Shown: piece after piece, positions 21,600 to 33,100 of the stretch
Layout of the letters: the number at the start of each line of letters is the position of its first letter
Numbering within the stretch: the first letter of the stretch is position 1
NCBI GenBank assembly: GCA_004352715.1
Contig: SCFE01000044.1
Coordinates: 490,485 to 554,484 of the forward strand
DNA from: Hofstenia miamia
Taxonomy: Eukaryota; Xenacoelomorpha; Acoela
Direction of reading: 5' to 3'
DNA: 64,000 nucleotides
Translations under genes and position numbers: made by a program
Notes under the pieces: generated by a model
What the model saw: the letters and a program-made list of their open reading frames with translations, nothing else
Database searches by the model: none
Told to the model about the DNA's origin: nothing

Positions 21600-22740
21600 A
21601 ATGAAATATTTAGGCTGCATTAATAAACACGGCTCAGAAGGATCAATCTAACGACACCAAACCCAATTAGGTCAACAATTACTTAAAATTTATTAAACAA
21701 AAAATGAAGAGTGTTCTTAAGCTTAAGTATAGGAATTAAAATTTTTCTTGGTTTAAAAAGGATTGTATTTATGTACAATTAATATTTTATTTGAAAAAAA
21801 TAGAAGCTAGTTCATGAGATCACTAATAATAAGAAATCTAAATCAAACTCTATTGATGCTATTAAAAATTCATGCGGAAAAATAATTACTGATGATTGAA
21901 ATTTCTTACGAATTAAACAAGACTTATTAATCTAGGAAAATTTAATGGCCCAATCGTCAAGAATGAAAGTAAACCACCAAATTTATTCAACAGTGAATAT
22001 TCTTTTCGTTTTATAACAAGTTTTGAAACCTTAAAATCAATTCTCAAGTTTAATGCTAACAAATCAAGTGACCCTTCTATAATTCCTTTTTGGGCACTAA
22101 AAAATCACTGCAGGTATTATAGCCAGTATATTTATCGAAACATAAAAAGTAATTACTTTCCGGATTATTTAAAACTTGCTCCTACCTGTAAGAAAAACGA
22201 TCCGTCTCATGCCAAAAATAAGATAAGGCAATCTTTATTAAGAAAAGGTATCGACCAATTTCAATTTCTTCATCAATAAGCAGAGTATTCGAGCGATTAT
22301 TACATAATCATATAACGCAGCATCTCAATTTGGTACAACCTACTATCAAACACCCAATTTGGATTTCGTAAACATTTTTCAACTTATGATGCTCTATTAA
22401 GTGCTACAGAAAAATGGAGATCATCACTGGATGCAAATAAATTCGTAGCTATTGCTTGCTGAGATTTTTCTAAAGCTTTTAATTGCATTGATCATAGCAT
22501 CCTAGTAAAAAAATTATCCTGTATGGGATTTTCGAATAATAGCAGAATTTGATAACTAGTTATTTGAAACATAGATTCCAGAGAGTTAAAGAAAATGATG
22601 TATTTTCGGATTGGCTACCTGTAAACAATGGTGTCTCTCAGAGGACAATTTTAGGTCCCCTTCTTTTCAGTATATATGTAACTGATATGCATACGATAAC
22701 TGAATGTAATTTAATTCAATATTCCGATGATACAACATCT
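21600..22740 (+). pseudogene. LINE ORF2 reverse transcriptase (family A), 5' portion
   Basis: Plus-strand motifs in order: SSDPSIIPFWALK, YRPISISSSISRVFERLL, a degenerate FSKAF-CIDHSIL (motif A), YLKHRFQRV, NGVSQRTILGPLLFSIYV (motif B) and QYSDDTT (YADD box). Several stops and frameshifts. The frame breaks off at 22740 and resumes at 28523, because other elements have inserted between. Confidence 0.8.
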
Positions 22741-23279
22741 CGTTCTTGAAATCCTAATCGTAATTTATCGCTAGCCGGGTAGATTTATTGTATATAGAGC
22801 CTTAAGCCCATGCTACATGAACAACATTTGTTGGCCAACGAAAATGGTTCGTGTAGCACCCCTGCTCTACAATTCAAAATCGGGAGTAGTTATCTAGACT
22901 AAAGTTGTTAGCAGTAAAAGAGACTGCGGCAAGGGCATTAGGACAAACCCGAAGTTCTCGTAACACCCATGGCTCTTTGCCATGTGGAAATGAATTCTAT
23001 TGGGCGCCATCTAGTGACGAAATATTTTTGACAAAACTAAATTGAGCAAATTAATTTTTAGAAAACTTCTTTGAAATAATGTGATGTGATGATTTTTGAT
23101 TTCTAGGATTTAGGCAAACATATTTTTGATGGCAAGTTTCATTTAAGATGTGTTTATTGCAACAATGTTTTAAACATGTAACACCATGTTTTAAGGAAAA
23201 TAATTGATAGACGCAAAACCCATTTTCATTTTCTAGTAATATCCAAATACAAAGCGGAAAAATATTTCGCTAAACAAAC

Positions 23280-23590
23280 ACTATAGATGTATGAAATACA
23301 GACTTACATTTTCAAAACAAGATAGAAAATATTCGCCATACTTAAACATTACAGGCATATGAAATATAGACTTACATTTCGCTTTTTCAAATACATTGCT
23401 ATTTTTCATTGTAACAAATGCAAATGTTTTTTCTAGTGATTAACACAATCGTTGTAATTTCATTTGTTTTTCGGGAAATCTATACATTACATGCAAAGAG
23501 TTACATTTCCACTTTTTTAAATGCATTGCTATTTTTCGTTGTAAAAAATTCGTATGAAATATAGACCTATATGATAAAGGCAATTTCGTT
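23280..23590. repeat. Diverged internal repeats in the 5.6 kb element
   Basis: Three related units with atgaaataTAGACTTACATTT and aatgcattgctatttttc(a/g)ttgtaa occur at about 23289, 23358-23412 and 23505-23575. They explain some of the length of the element but encode nothing. Confidence 0.5.
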
Positions 23591-24579
23591 TTCTGAATAA
23601 ATTATGCATGCGAGGCTATGAGTAGAATTTATGCATATACATGCTTTCATTAATACACTATTATGATATTAGTTTTAAACAACAGTAATTTCTTTGCATT
23701 TCTTTTTGGTTTATATGGATTTTCGGGGGATGTACACGTTTGCTGAGTTACATCTTTTGTCAAATTTGCACGTTTTCAGTTTATTTGGTTTATGAATCTT
23801 GCTCACAGTCTTGTTGATATCTTTTCCATTGTATTGTGTAGTTGCCATAGAAATGAGAATGCGTTTTCCAGGCAATTCACAGTTCTTCTAGTTGCGGATT
23901 GCTACACATTCGATTCCCTTTGCTGGATATGATTTCCAATCATTAAATTAGTCAATTCCATGTCGAAATCACCTTCTAAACGTACAATTGCTTGTAAAGA
24001 GTGTATTCATTCACACATAAGAAAATATAGGCACATGATATGTAAAAGATGGATCGCAAAGATTTTTGAGAAAATTACGAAATATTAATTTATAGGTGAA
24101 AAACAACATCTATAAAATTGCATAACCATTGTATAAACTTTACTATACTTGGAAAATTTAATGCATATTCAGTTAATATCATGCTAATCCTAATGATACT
24201 ACAAAGCGAAAATCAATGTGTATAATTTATAGGTTCAGTAAGCTACTAGTTAAAAAATAGCAAATTTAAAATGCATGCGATTAAACAAAATATTCAACAT
24301 AGCAAAAATCATTAATGTCTAATTTAGTTTGAAGCGGTAATTTAAAAACAATCGATTTAAACGTTAAATATTATAATAGCTTGTTATTCGCGTGTAGATG
24401 CATTTGAACCAAAACGCATTGCCTTCAATCCTTTGAGTTTTCAATAAGTCGTTTTACTAATCTGGATAAAATACATCATAACTCGAAAAAGCAAATAACA
24501 ATGGTAGAGAGTAAACAATTTATTAAATACACACAAATGCATGCTTGTAATATTTACTCATTTTGTTAAGATTAGATAG

Positions 24580-24972
24580 AAACAATGAATGAATTCAACT
24601 GATCAAATTAATCAAATCATTGTAAAAAACTGAATATTGTGGTAAAATTAAGATATCTCTTCATCATTGAACAAAATGAAAATTTTATGACGGTATTAGT
24701 ATAAACGTTTTTTTACTTTTGTGATTTACATTTCTTTTCCAAAGTTTTTTACATTTGTGACTTACATTTATTTTCGACGTTTTTCCTTTCCTTGACATCA
24801 ATCCTTTGTTTAAGTACTGATATACATTTAATTTTTCAATATGTATGCAAGAAATCAACTGATCAAATAAGTCAAAAACATTGTAAAAAAACTGAATATT
24901 GTGTTAAAATTTTAGATAGTTTTTCATCATTGAACAAAATGAAAAGTTCATGACGATATTAGTATAAACTTT
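24580..24972. repeat. About 120 bp direct repeat in the 5.6 kb element
   Basis: Bases around 24588-24705 recur at 24848-24972: atcaactgatcaaat, cattgtaaaaaactgaatat, catcattgaacaaaatgaaa and atattagtataaac appear in the same order in both. Confidence 0.7.
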
Positions 24973-25754
24973 CAAGAATGAGAAAGAAAAACGTAAATAC
25001 ACATAAATATTATAAATTCAGATTTTATTTTCGTACTTTAAGAATGAATGGTTTAGTTATTTAATACAACATATAAATATAAATTTTAAGACATTCTACA
25101 AATCAATGATTGTTAAAGTACTTGCAGTTGTATAATAGTTTATGAATTTCAAAATAAGAAATTTATAAATACTGAGAACAATTTCAATATTTTGAATACA
25201 AACAATGTTTAACAAAGGTTTGCATTGTCTCAAAGAAAGTACATGCATAATTTTATGCATTTCCAAAAGCTCATGAGATAAAAAATTCTGAGAAAATTAG
25301 ATAATAACACACGTATTGTATAAACGTTAAAGAAGAGGAATACAAAAATCGTTGCTAACATTGTTCCAAAAATGTGCATTTATGTATTGATCTACAAAGT
25401 AGAAAATAAAACTCCAAATTTCTAAACTAAAAACAAAATGCTTTCAATGCTATACACAGCTTTACAATGTTAAAAGCGTTAACATTCGCATTTTTCTTCA
25501 GTCAATGAGTAATTTTTAATAATCACAAATGAATACATAACGCCATTTAAAAACGAATCAATTAGATGTCATGAATCTCACAAAACATTATTAATTACGA
25601 AAATACTAACAAATTTTCATAAAAAACTACATTAACGCAAAAATGATTAAATTTATTGATTTTACAAACCACATACCCGTACACAGTTTAAGCGCTCATG
25701 AAATTGAAAAATTGATTATGGTTATTCGTTTTGCATAACGTTTTGACTTTGCAT

Positions 25755-26234
25755 TAAGGGTGTGCGGGTAGGCGATTTTCATACCTGTATCCGCCCATTA
25801 CTGGATAATTGAGATCCGTACCCGCCCGTGAAATCCTTACACGTACATACCCTTACCCGTGAGGGTTGTACCCGTATCCGCCCATAAAAAATTAAACCAT
25901 AAAAATTGAAAATTAATAATGCCGCAAAAATCGTTTATTGACAATACATGTAAATTTCTATACTGTAATAGAATTATCTTATCTTACATTACAACATGTT
26001 GTATTAGACAAATTCTGGTTGGGAATAATTGGGAGTATATAAAATATATCAAAGGCGCTTCAAGTAGAACTAGGCACTAACAAACTAATAAATAAACCAA
26101 TAATACGAAATAAGTTAATTTAATCTACCCGAATTTTACCCGTTGGGATAACTGTCTTACCCGTACCCACCCGTACCCGTGAAACTTTTAGCACACCCAC
26201 CTATACCGCACGTACCCGTACTCGCACAGTCCTA
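25755..26234. mobile_element. hAT-type MITE, 480 bp, with 8 bp target duplication
   Basis: The element is flanked by CTTTGCAT on both sides (25747-25754 and 26235-26242), an 8 bp duplication diagnostic for the hAT superfamily. Ends are TAAGGGTGTGCGGGTA and (complement) TAGGACTGTGCGAGTACGGG. Subterminal regions repeat ACCCG/CGGGT many times (acccgtacccgcccgtg and similar). No coding capacity. It sits inside the 5.6 kb TIR element and is thus the youngest layer of the nest. Confidence 0.85.
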
Positions 26235-28522
26235 CTTTGCATACCCTTCCACTTTACGTTTCTAAATGCATAGATCTTGAAATTATATTCCAAAAACGCT
26301 GATAATCAAAATATGTAAAAGAAAAAATTGACCTTAAATTTTGTAATGTTTTAAGTTTTGATTTTTTTGGATTTATTTTATCTACGATGCATTCAGATTG
26401 ATGAGTGATTATAAATAATTCTCCTTTTAAAAATTGATTTTTAACAAGTTTAATACAAATTTTTGTTAGCAAAGATATTAAACCTGCACAAAAATTTCGA
26501 AATTTTTATATTAATTCGTAATCACATGAAACAAAGTTACTAATATTAACTTATTAAAATGCAGAAATAGCTTACATTGTAAAAACTGAATTTTATATTT
26601 TATATTCAGATTTTTTCTATATTTTGAAGCGTTAATGGTTTCGTTTTTATGTGTTTTATTTAATATCGCACGTAAATACCCATTTTAAGGCATTCTACAA
26701 ATTACATTATGTAGTTGGAAGATAAACTTTACTATTTGCGTAAAAGACTGCACAATATTTAGAATACACATCAATAAACACCGTTTGAAGATGACTTATA
26801 CTGTTAATTTATATCTTCCTGTACGTAAAGATAATTCTTCCAAGAATTAAGTTTGTAATAAATGAAAGTTATGTATGAATGTACTGACAAACCACTGCAG
26901 AGAAACATTTTTATGTTAATGAAAATCAATAAACGTGATTAAAAATTTAACACAAAATTTTCTAAATGACATTTAAGTACAGCCCCAAATTTCATCATTA
27001 ATACAAAATGATGATGACAAAGTAACGAAGTAAATTTTTTATTCCCAAGAGCTAATGCATGCATTTAAAAAGGGTTATTTCATACAAGTGGAGTCAGTTA
27101 TGTTTAAAAATAAATAGAACAAATTTCTGGGTAATAACGAGAATTAGTGACATTTAATAACATTGTGTATTATTCCACAAACCTACTAGTACTAATATGC
27201 ATAACAAGTTCTTCAACAATGAATCATGATTTCAATATACTAATTTTTCCAACAGTATAAAACTAAATACGTACACTGTAAAATTATTCATAGTTTGGCT
27301 ATGTAATGTATGAATATTCACATATTTTAGCCACACCCCCTCATTATTTATTAATTAAACGAGGGTTATGACTATGACTAATCAATTAGCACCTGTCAAT
27401 CAATTTGTAACAATCGTATGTGAACGCTTTTTGTTGAAATTGGTCTTGCAATTTCAACAAAAATTTTTTTTGTGACAGATTCCTTTTGGAGAATACGTAT
27501 TTTATGTATTTTGGAAGCATCGGTTTACAAATAGTTTCGCGTCCCTTATTATTATTGCTGTAGACTAATTCCTATAACAGCTAACAACTACAATGTTTTT
27601 TGTTGTTGTCGATAGGTATATATTGATTTCCTATATAAATAAATATTGAATTCTGCTTTCATAATTTTAATATAATATATATTAATTTGTAATGAATGAA
27701 AACTTTAACAGTAAGCATGTAATTTATATACTTTATAATTTTAGTGCAGCACAATATGAATTTCGACAGCAAATCAATAATGTTGTTACTATCCGATCTA
27801 GAAATTCAACTTTTCCAGCATTCAGTAAATTGTGTCAAATCAAAAGTCCACACTGTTGACATCTCCATGATTTAGTGAAATGCGCACTATAATTATGCAA
27901 TTATTACCATCACTCATTTAGGAATGTAAACAAGCACATTTCATAAGGCGCTGTTTAATAATATTCAAGAAAATGCGAATACAGATATTGAAACAATATT
28001 GTTTCAATAAAGACATTAAAATAAAATTAAAATAGCTGGTTGCTGCTGCATATTTCAAAAACTTAATAATGAAAAATATTTTAATATTTTAGTTCAACTG
28101 TTATATTACATGAGCAATATTAATATTTAACTCAAATATTTCTGCATATTCGGGTATTTTACAATGAAGAAACTGAAATATAAAAAGTTTTTGTAACACT
28201 ATGCTACACGAACAACATTTGTAACCAATTTTTGTTGCCAACTAAAATCGTTCGTGCAGCATCCCCACCCCAACTTTTGTCTAAAACTATTGACTAAAGT
28301 TGTTCGTGTAGCATACCAAATCAACAACAAAAGTTGATGATCGTTCGGACGACCAAAATCGGCGACAAAAGTTGTTCTTGTAGCATGGGTTTTATCCTAT
28401 TGTATGTGTTTGTATATTTGATGACGCTATTCAGATAAATTACCAGTTTGTAATTGTTAATATTTATCTGAATAAAGAATATCTTATCATATCTTACCTA
28501 TATATTCAACGATAATAAATCT

Positions 28523-29053
28523 ATGCATTCAGCAATTGAATCTGTAGCACATAATTGAAACAAATTGACAGCGTACTTCAACCTGCATAAGTTACTTATA
28601 AATGAAATTAAAACATAATTTTGTATTTTGCAGCCCTCTACGACCAATTATGATGTTTCAGCATTAACCCTTAATCTTAATAATGCTAAGGCTCCAACTG
28701 TGGATAGCTTCAAACATTTAGGAGTAATTTTTGATTCGAAAGTAAATGTTGAATTACACAATAATGCAATAGTCCGAAAATTGGCAATAGTTATAAGAAG
28801 TATATCAATGATAGTAAAGCAACTACCAGACTGTGCAATAATTCAATTTTTCCATTCATTTATAATGAGTCATCTAAGTTATGCAAATATATTATTTACT
28901 GATCTAAAAGATGTTTTTCATAGAAAACTTGATATTCAATTGAAATGGGCCCTAAACCTTTTAAAGATAAATTATTTCAGAACTAGGCAGTATATTTCTA
29001 GGTCTATCTTTTTACCAAGCCTTTTTACGGCACGTTTGGAGAAGTGTAATTAG
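28523..29053 (+). pseudogene. LINE ORF2 (family A), 3' portion
   Basis: Continues the reverse transcriptase interrupted at 22740: MHSAIESVAHN, NKLTAYFNLHKLLINEIKT, then FKHLGVIFDSKVN and a C-terminal region (28628-29053). The sequence L-NxxKT and FK(H/Y)LGV are standard LINE RT thumb motifs. Two TAA/TGA stops lie within. Confidence 0.8.
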
Positions 29054-29816
29054 CAATTTCTTTTGGTTGTAATGGAAATGAGAATATGTTGGAGTTAATA
29101 AACTAGTTACACAAAAAATTTAGAAGTACAACAAATAGATATTCATTATTTTTCCTTTGATTTTTATTCATTTTTTGAAATACTTCCGTTTATATTCGTT
29201 CCTTCCTTAATATAATATTTTGCAAAAAATTAATAGGAAATAAAAATTTAAATTGCTAGAATGTCAACAGGCTAAAAGTTGAATGCATTTAGATGCGTTT
29301 AAATGCTACCTAAGAAGGGTTATGTAAGAAATTATGTGAAAGAATTCGGCGACTCTTTAAATCTTTGTCTTAATTTTCAATTTAAGCAGAATTACACAAA
29401 ATTTAAGTTCTGTGTATCATTTTGTTGTTTGCGTTGCTTTTTAATACTGCTTTTAGTGGGTACAAAAAGTTACACAGAATGGAAAGATATGGTAAAATTC
29501 AAATTGCAAATTATTTATTTCGTAAACCATTATAAAGTGCAATTCTTCAACAGAAAATATTACTGCTTATAAAATTTAGACAAACACTATACCAAAAGCT
29601 TTTTCATTAAGCTATCTATTCCATTCTTAAACTGTAGATGTACATATTCAAAACATTGAAGAACCCATAGAAATATCCAATATAATATCAAACACTTATG
29701 TGAAGTATAAAATTGCAAACAGAACTGCATTACAATTTCACTATATAATTTGAAGCATTATAAATGGTAATCTAATTATTTGGAAGCCAGATCGAATATT
29801 TTTACTGGAGTTCTTT
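29054..29816. other. No gene recognised
   Basis: AT-rich spacer between the LINE and the last channel exon. A plus-strand frame at 29303-29572 has no recognised domain and may be chance. Confidence 0.45.
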
Positions 29817-30134
29817 CTAAAGTATTTGCTCAACTTCTTTTTCTAAGGAATCTGCAAAGTTCAATTCTTTATGATATGCACTTGCATACGTGCAGACACT
29901 GAGAAGAAAAGTGAGAGGAAAAAGTATCCTTGAGTACAAATCAATTTTATTAACATCAATATTTATTTGTTTCCTCCACTCATGGTTTGCCTTTGATTGT
30001 CTCTTTATAATCCCCTTCAATAGCTTAATTTTACGATTAGCCATTTGTTTGAAATTGACGCGTTTGAACCTCAATTTGACGTCTTGAATATATTCCAGGC
30101 ATGTTAGTATTTCTTCTATGTTTTCTTCACTATT
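29817..30134 (-). CDS. Cys-loop channel subunit, last exon (M3-M4 loop, M4, C tail)
   Basis: Acceptor aatattttag (AG at 30136-30135), then 105 codons and a TAG at 29819-29817. The first half (NSEENIEEILTCLEYIQDV and a lysine/arginine-rich stretch) is intracellular loop. IDLYSRILFPLTFLL is the start of M4, in the usual (V/I)D-x-x-SR-x-x-FP-x-x-F pattern. A tail of about 20 residues (AYHKELNFADSL...) follows, longer than in many relatives. The exon starts in phase 0 and the previous exon ends in phase 0 at 39668, so they join without shift across a 9.5 kb intron. Confidence 0.88.
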   Translation of the reverse strand, partial: NSEENIEEILTCLEYIQDVKLRFKRVNFKQMANRKIKLLKGIIKRQSKANHEWRKQINIDVNKIDLYSRILFPLTFLLSVCTYASAYHKELNFADSLEKEVEQIL

Positions 30135-33100
30135 CTAAAATATTTAGCTATTTTAATAATCGTATAATCCAGAAAAATGAATATCAATTTCTGTTAAGAG
30201 TTGCAAGAAAGAAAAACCTCTACAACTCATAATTTACAATTTTCAACAAAACATCCAAGCAAAAATGTCTCTCACTTCTTAGCTATTACTGGGCGTATCA
30301 TATTGTGACAAAGTAAAGTGCTCTTTCCATTTTTATTGGAAAACATATAATGCGTAATGTATTCCCTGACTCAAAGATGGAATGGAATGGGATCTCAGGC
30401 CGTATCTGATCGAGATCAAATTCTCAATTTTGAGAAAATTTCTGATGTATAAATTTTCGAAAATTGTATATGTATGTAAATATATTTTATGCATTGTATG
30501 TATATTTTAACCACTTAATACCATTTTCATGAGCGGATCCAGAAAAAATCAATGGGAGGCATGAACTGATAAATTACCAGTTTCCCCTGTAATTTCATGG
30601 AAATTCATGTATACCTCTAAGTAATACTGAAATTGTGTTTTAAAGTTTAGAAAAAACAACACACAGAATGGGAATGAAATATTTATAACATAAAGTCTAA
30701 CCTAAGCATCGATTTTGAAAATTTACCTTGTATGCAATAATTGTGAATTGTTATCAAATAGTTTCTAGATGTCTTTTATAGAATTATTTGTGAAAGTTGT
30801 GTAACAATGTGAGATTTTATGAACATTACAACCAGCGTTTGCTTGTCATCATTCATCAACTTCAATGCCATTTCATATATTACAAATATGCTTAAAAATA
30901 AGATAGTATATTTTTTTAATCTCTTGCACTGGAATCTCCATAGTGAGGAGTGAGGTTGATAAGCAAGCTTTAGGCGGCAAATTTTACAATTGGCATCACT
31001 TTCAATGCATACTATATTTCTTTCTGCATTTGTCAAGTATGTGCTTTATACCATTGAGACTATGGTCAGTGTTGTATTTCTAATTGTCCTTGTTGTTACC
31101 TATTCAAAGATTATATTTTTGTGGTGAATTCAAAACATGTTAGGAGGGCATTTTCTTTTCTCTGAAGTTAAATCTTGCATTAGACGCCACTTTGTATTCT
31201 TCTCAATTAGTATTTTGATTGAAAAGAACATTCGAAAAATATGTGTGTTAGTTTTCAGCGGTACGGCCTTACCGTGCAGTTATCACTCAAAATAAATATA
31301 TATAATGCAACCACTTAGAGTGATAATGTATTAGGCATTGCGCGGTGGACACAGGCTGACCGGGGAACTCTTCTTCGTCAGGAGACTTGACTATCGATGG
31401 GGACGACATCGCCTCTGTCTGTTGCTTTTCTATTTTATCACTAGTTGAAATCGTGATTCTCAGCTCACACAGTAATATAATGAGAAGGAATATAGAAGAC
31501 TATAAAAAAGAAGAGGGTTTTCGCTATATAACCTACTCTGAGATACCGGTGGCTGGAAGTAAAAAGAGGATGCAACATGAACTTTCGGAAACCTAGATTG
31601 GTTGGTATCTTCTCACGAGCTGATTCGGGTAACCAAGTCGTAAAAAGGCCCCTTAATAAACCCGCAAGCATGATTATTATTAAATATAATAATGTAAAAT
31701 ATAAACAACTATCGCTGATTTCTGTAGAGCTAAAATAATGGTTAATACATAAAAAATGAAACCAGCTTCAACAAAGTTGAATTAAAAATAAATTTTAAAA
31801 TCACAAAACTTGTTTGTACACATTGATTTGGCACATATTAACCTACCTGTTTTTAATAAATCCATTAACCGATCATAGTTAAGCACTCTTGTTTACAAAT
31901 GGTTTTGTGTTGATAAAGTGAGACATAAATTTAAATCATAATTCTAAGATCGAAAATATCTCAATGATATTAAACTACACTGTTGAAGCCCAGACAGCTT
32001 TATTAAAGACAGGCATTAGTTTAATTGGGGTCGAAACTACCTTATAGTATTCAATACAATACTAGTGCATAAAATAACTTACCTTGCTTTTATTAAATTA
32101 AGAATTTTTTCCAATTTAGTATCAAAATTCCGATTGAAAGCAACAAATTAAAATTAATATTTTTAACTTCAATTTGAAAAAGGATTTGTCTTTATCGAGA
32201 ATTTCAATATACTCGACTATACTTCTGTATTTAGGTATTCTCGGAATTATAAAATATAAGAAACCAATGATAAAGCTCAACTTTTGTATATTTATGAGTG
32301 AATATTGTATTCACAATAGTGTGAATGTTATTCTGTGTAATTTGTTGCAATTACACTGTTAATATATTAGGCTAAATATGCGCACATAATAAAGTTATTC
32401 CAAAAAAATTATGATCTTGGTACAACTTAGTTGATTGTTGTTTACTTGATCTTTTTCTCATTGCTGTTAATGGTATTTTTTTCTCAGAAAATTTGCTGAA
32501 ATTTTGAACGGTTAATTTCGTCTTGTCGTTGCGTGAAAGAACTTCATATTATAAATGCGATATATTAATTTTTGGACTTAGCAATTAATAAGTGAATATA
32601 ATAGGCAACTCAACTATTAAAAATCTATATAATATATTATATTTATAATTAGTAACGACTTTAGGAATTCCATTGTTACAAATGCTTGCAAAAAATCAAA
32701 AAATTGATGAAATGAAGTTTTAGCGGACAAATTTTCAGTTTTCTCTCGAAATTAATCAGAGGTGCACGCACTTTTATATCAAACAACGTAATCAGAAAAG
32801 GATTTTTCTGCTTTTGGGTGGTCAATTCCAGACAGAAGAAGTCTTCTATTTTCAGAATGTGTTGGAGTACTTGAAATATTTGTTTTCTATTTGAAAAGAC
32901 AGTGATACATTTTAAATCCTTATTTTGTGTTAGATTACATACTGGACAATTTACCAGAATTATGCCACTTCCTGATCACAAAATGAATCTGAACTTGCTA
33001 ATAGATTTGCCAGTTTTTTTCATGATAAGGTGAGAAAAATAACTGCAGTCTTTACAGATGGAGTCTATCATCAAAATCCTATTGTCTCGTGTTTCAACAT

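Larger units (their letters stand above)
22805..28391. mobile_element. 5.6 kb non-coding TIR DNA element
   Basis: Left end AGCCCATGCTACATGAACAA, right end (complement) AACCCATGCTACAAGAACAA; 27 of the first 32 positions match. The flanking trinucleotide TTA is duplicated at 22802-22804 and 28392-28394, as for PIF/Harbinger-type insertions (TWA target). Subterminal blocks repeat the motif ATGCTACAcGAACAAC in both orientations. Bases 22807-22915 are also a direct repeat of 28197-28306. No transposase-like frame exists in 5.6 kb, so the element is non-autonomous. An alternative is two short MITEs of one family bracketing unrelated DNA. Confidence 0.6.
22741..28501 (+). mobile_element. LINE 3' tail (family B), copy 2, split by a larger insertion
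   Basis: The insertion falls exactly inside the family A reverse transcriptase. Flanking copies of a degenerate target duplication are visible: atattccgatgatacaacat at 22719 and atattcaacgataataaat at 28502. Removing the insert restores the reading ...DDTTSMHSAIESV. The tail itself survives as 22741-22801 and 28395-28501, ending AATAAAGAATATCTTATC. The rest of the span is the TIR element below. Confidence 0.65.

Noticed and set aside
25741-26242. ACCCG-rich tract considered as telomere-like or CRISPR-like repeat
   Set aside because: The units are irregular, lie near both ends only, and an 8 bp duplication shows a hAT MITE.
31210-31675. Possible solo LTR
   Set aside because: Suggestive composition and AATAAA, but no TG...CA boundaries with a target duplication could be shown.
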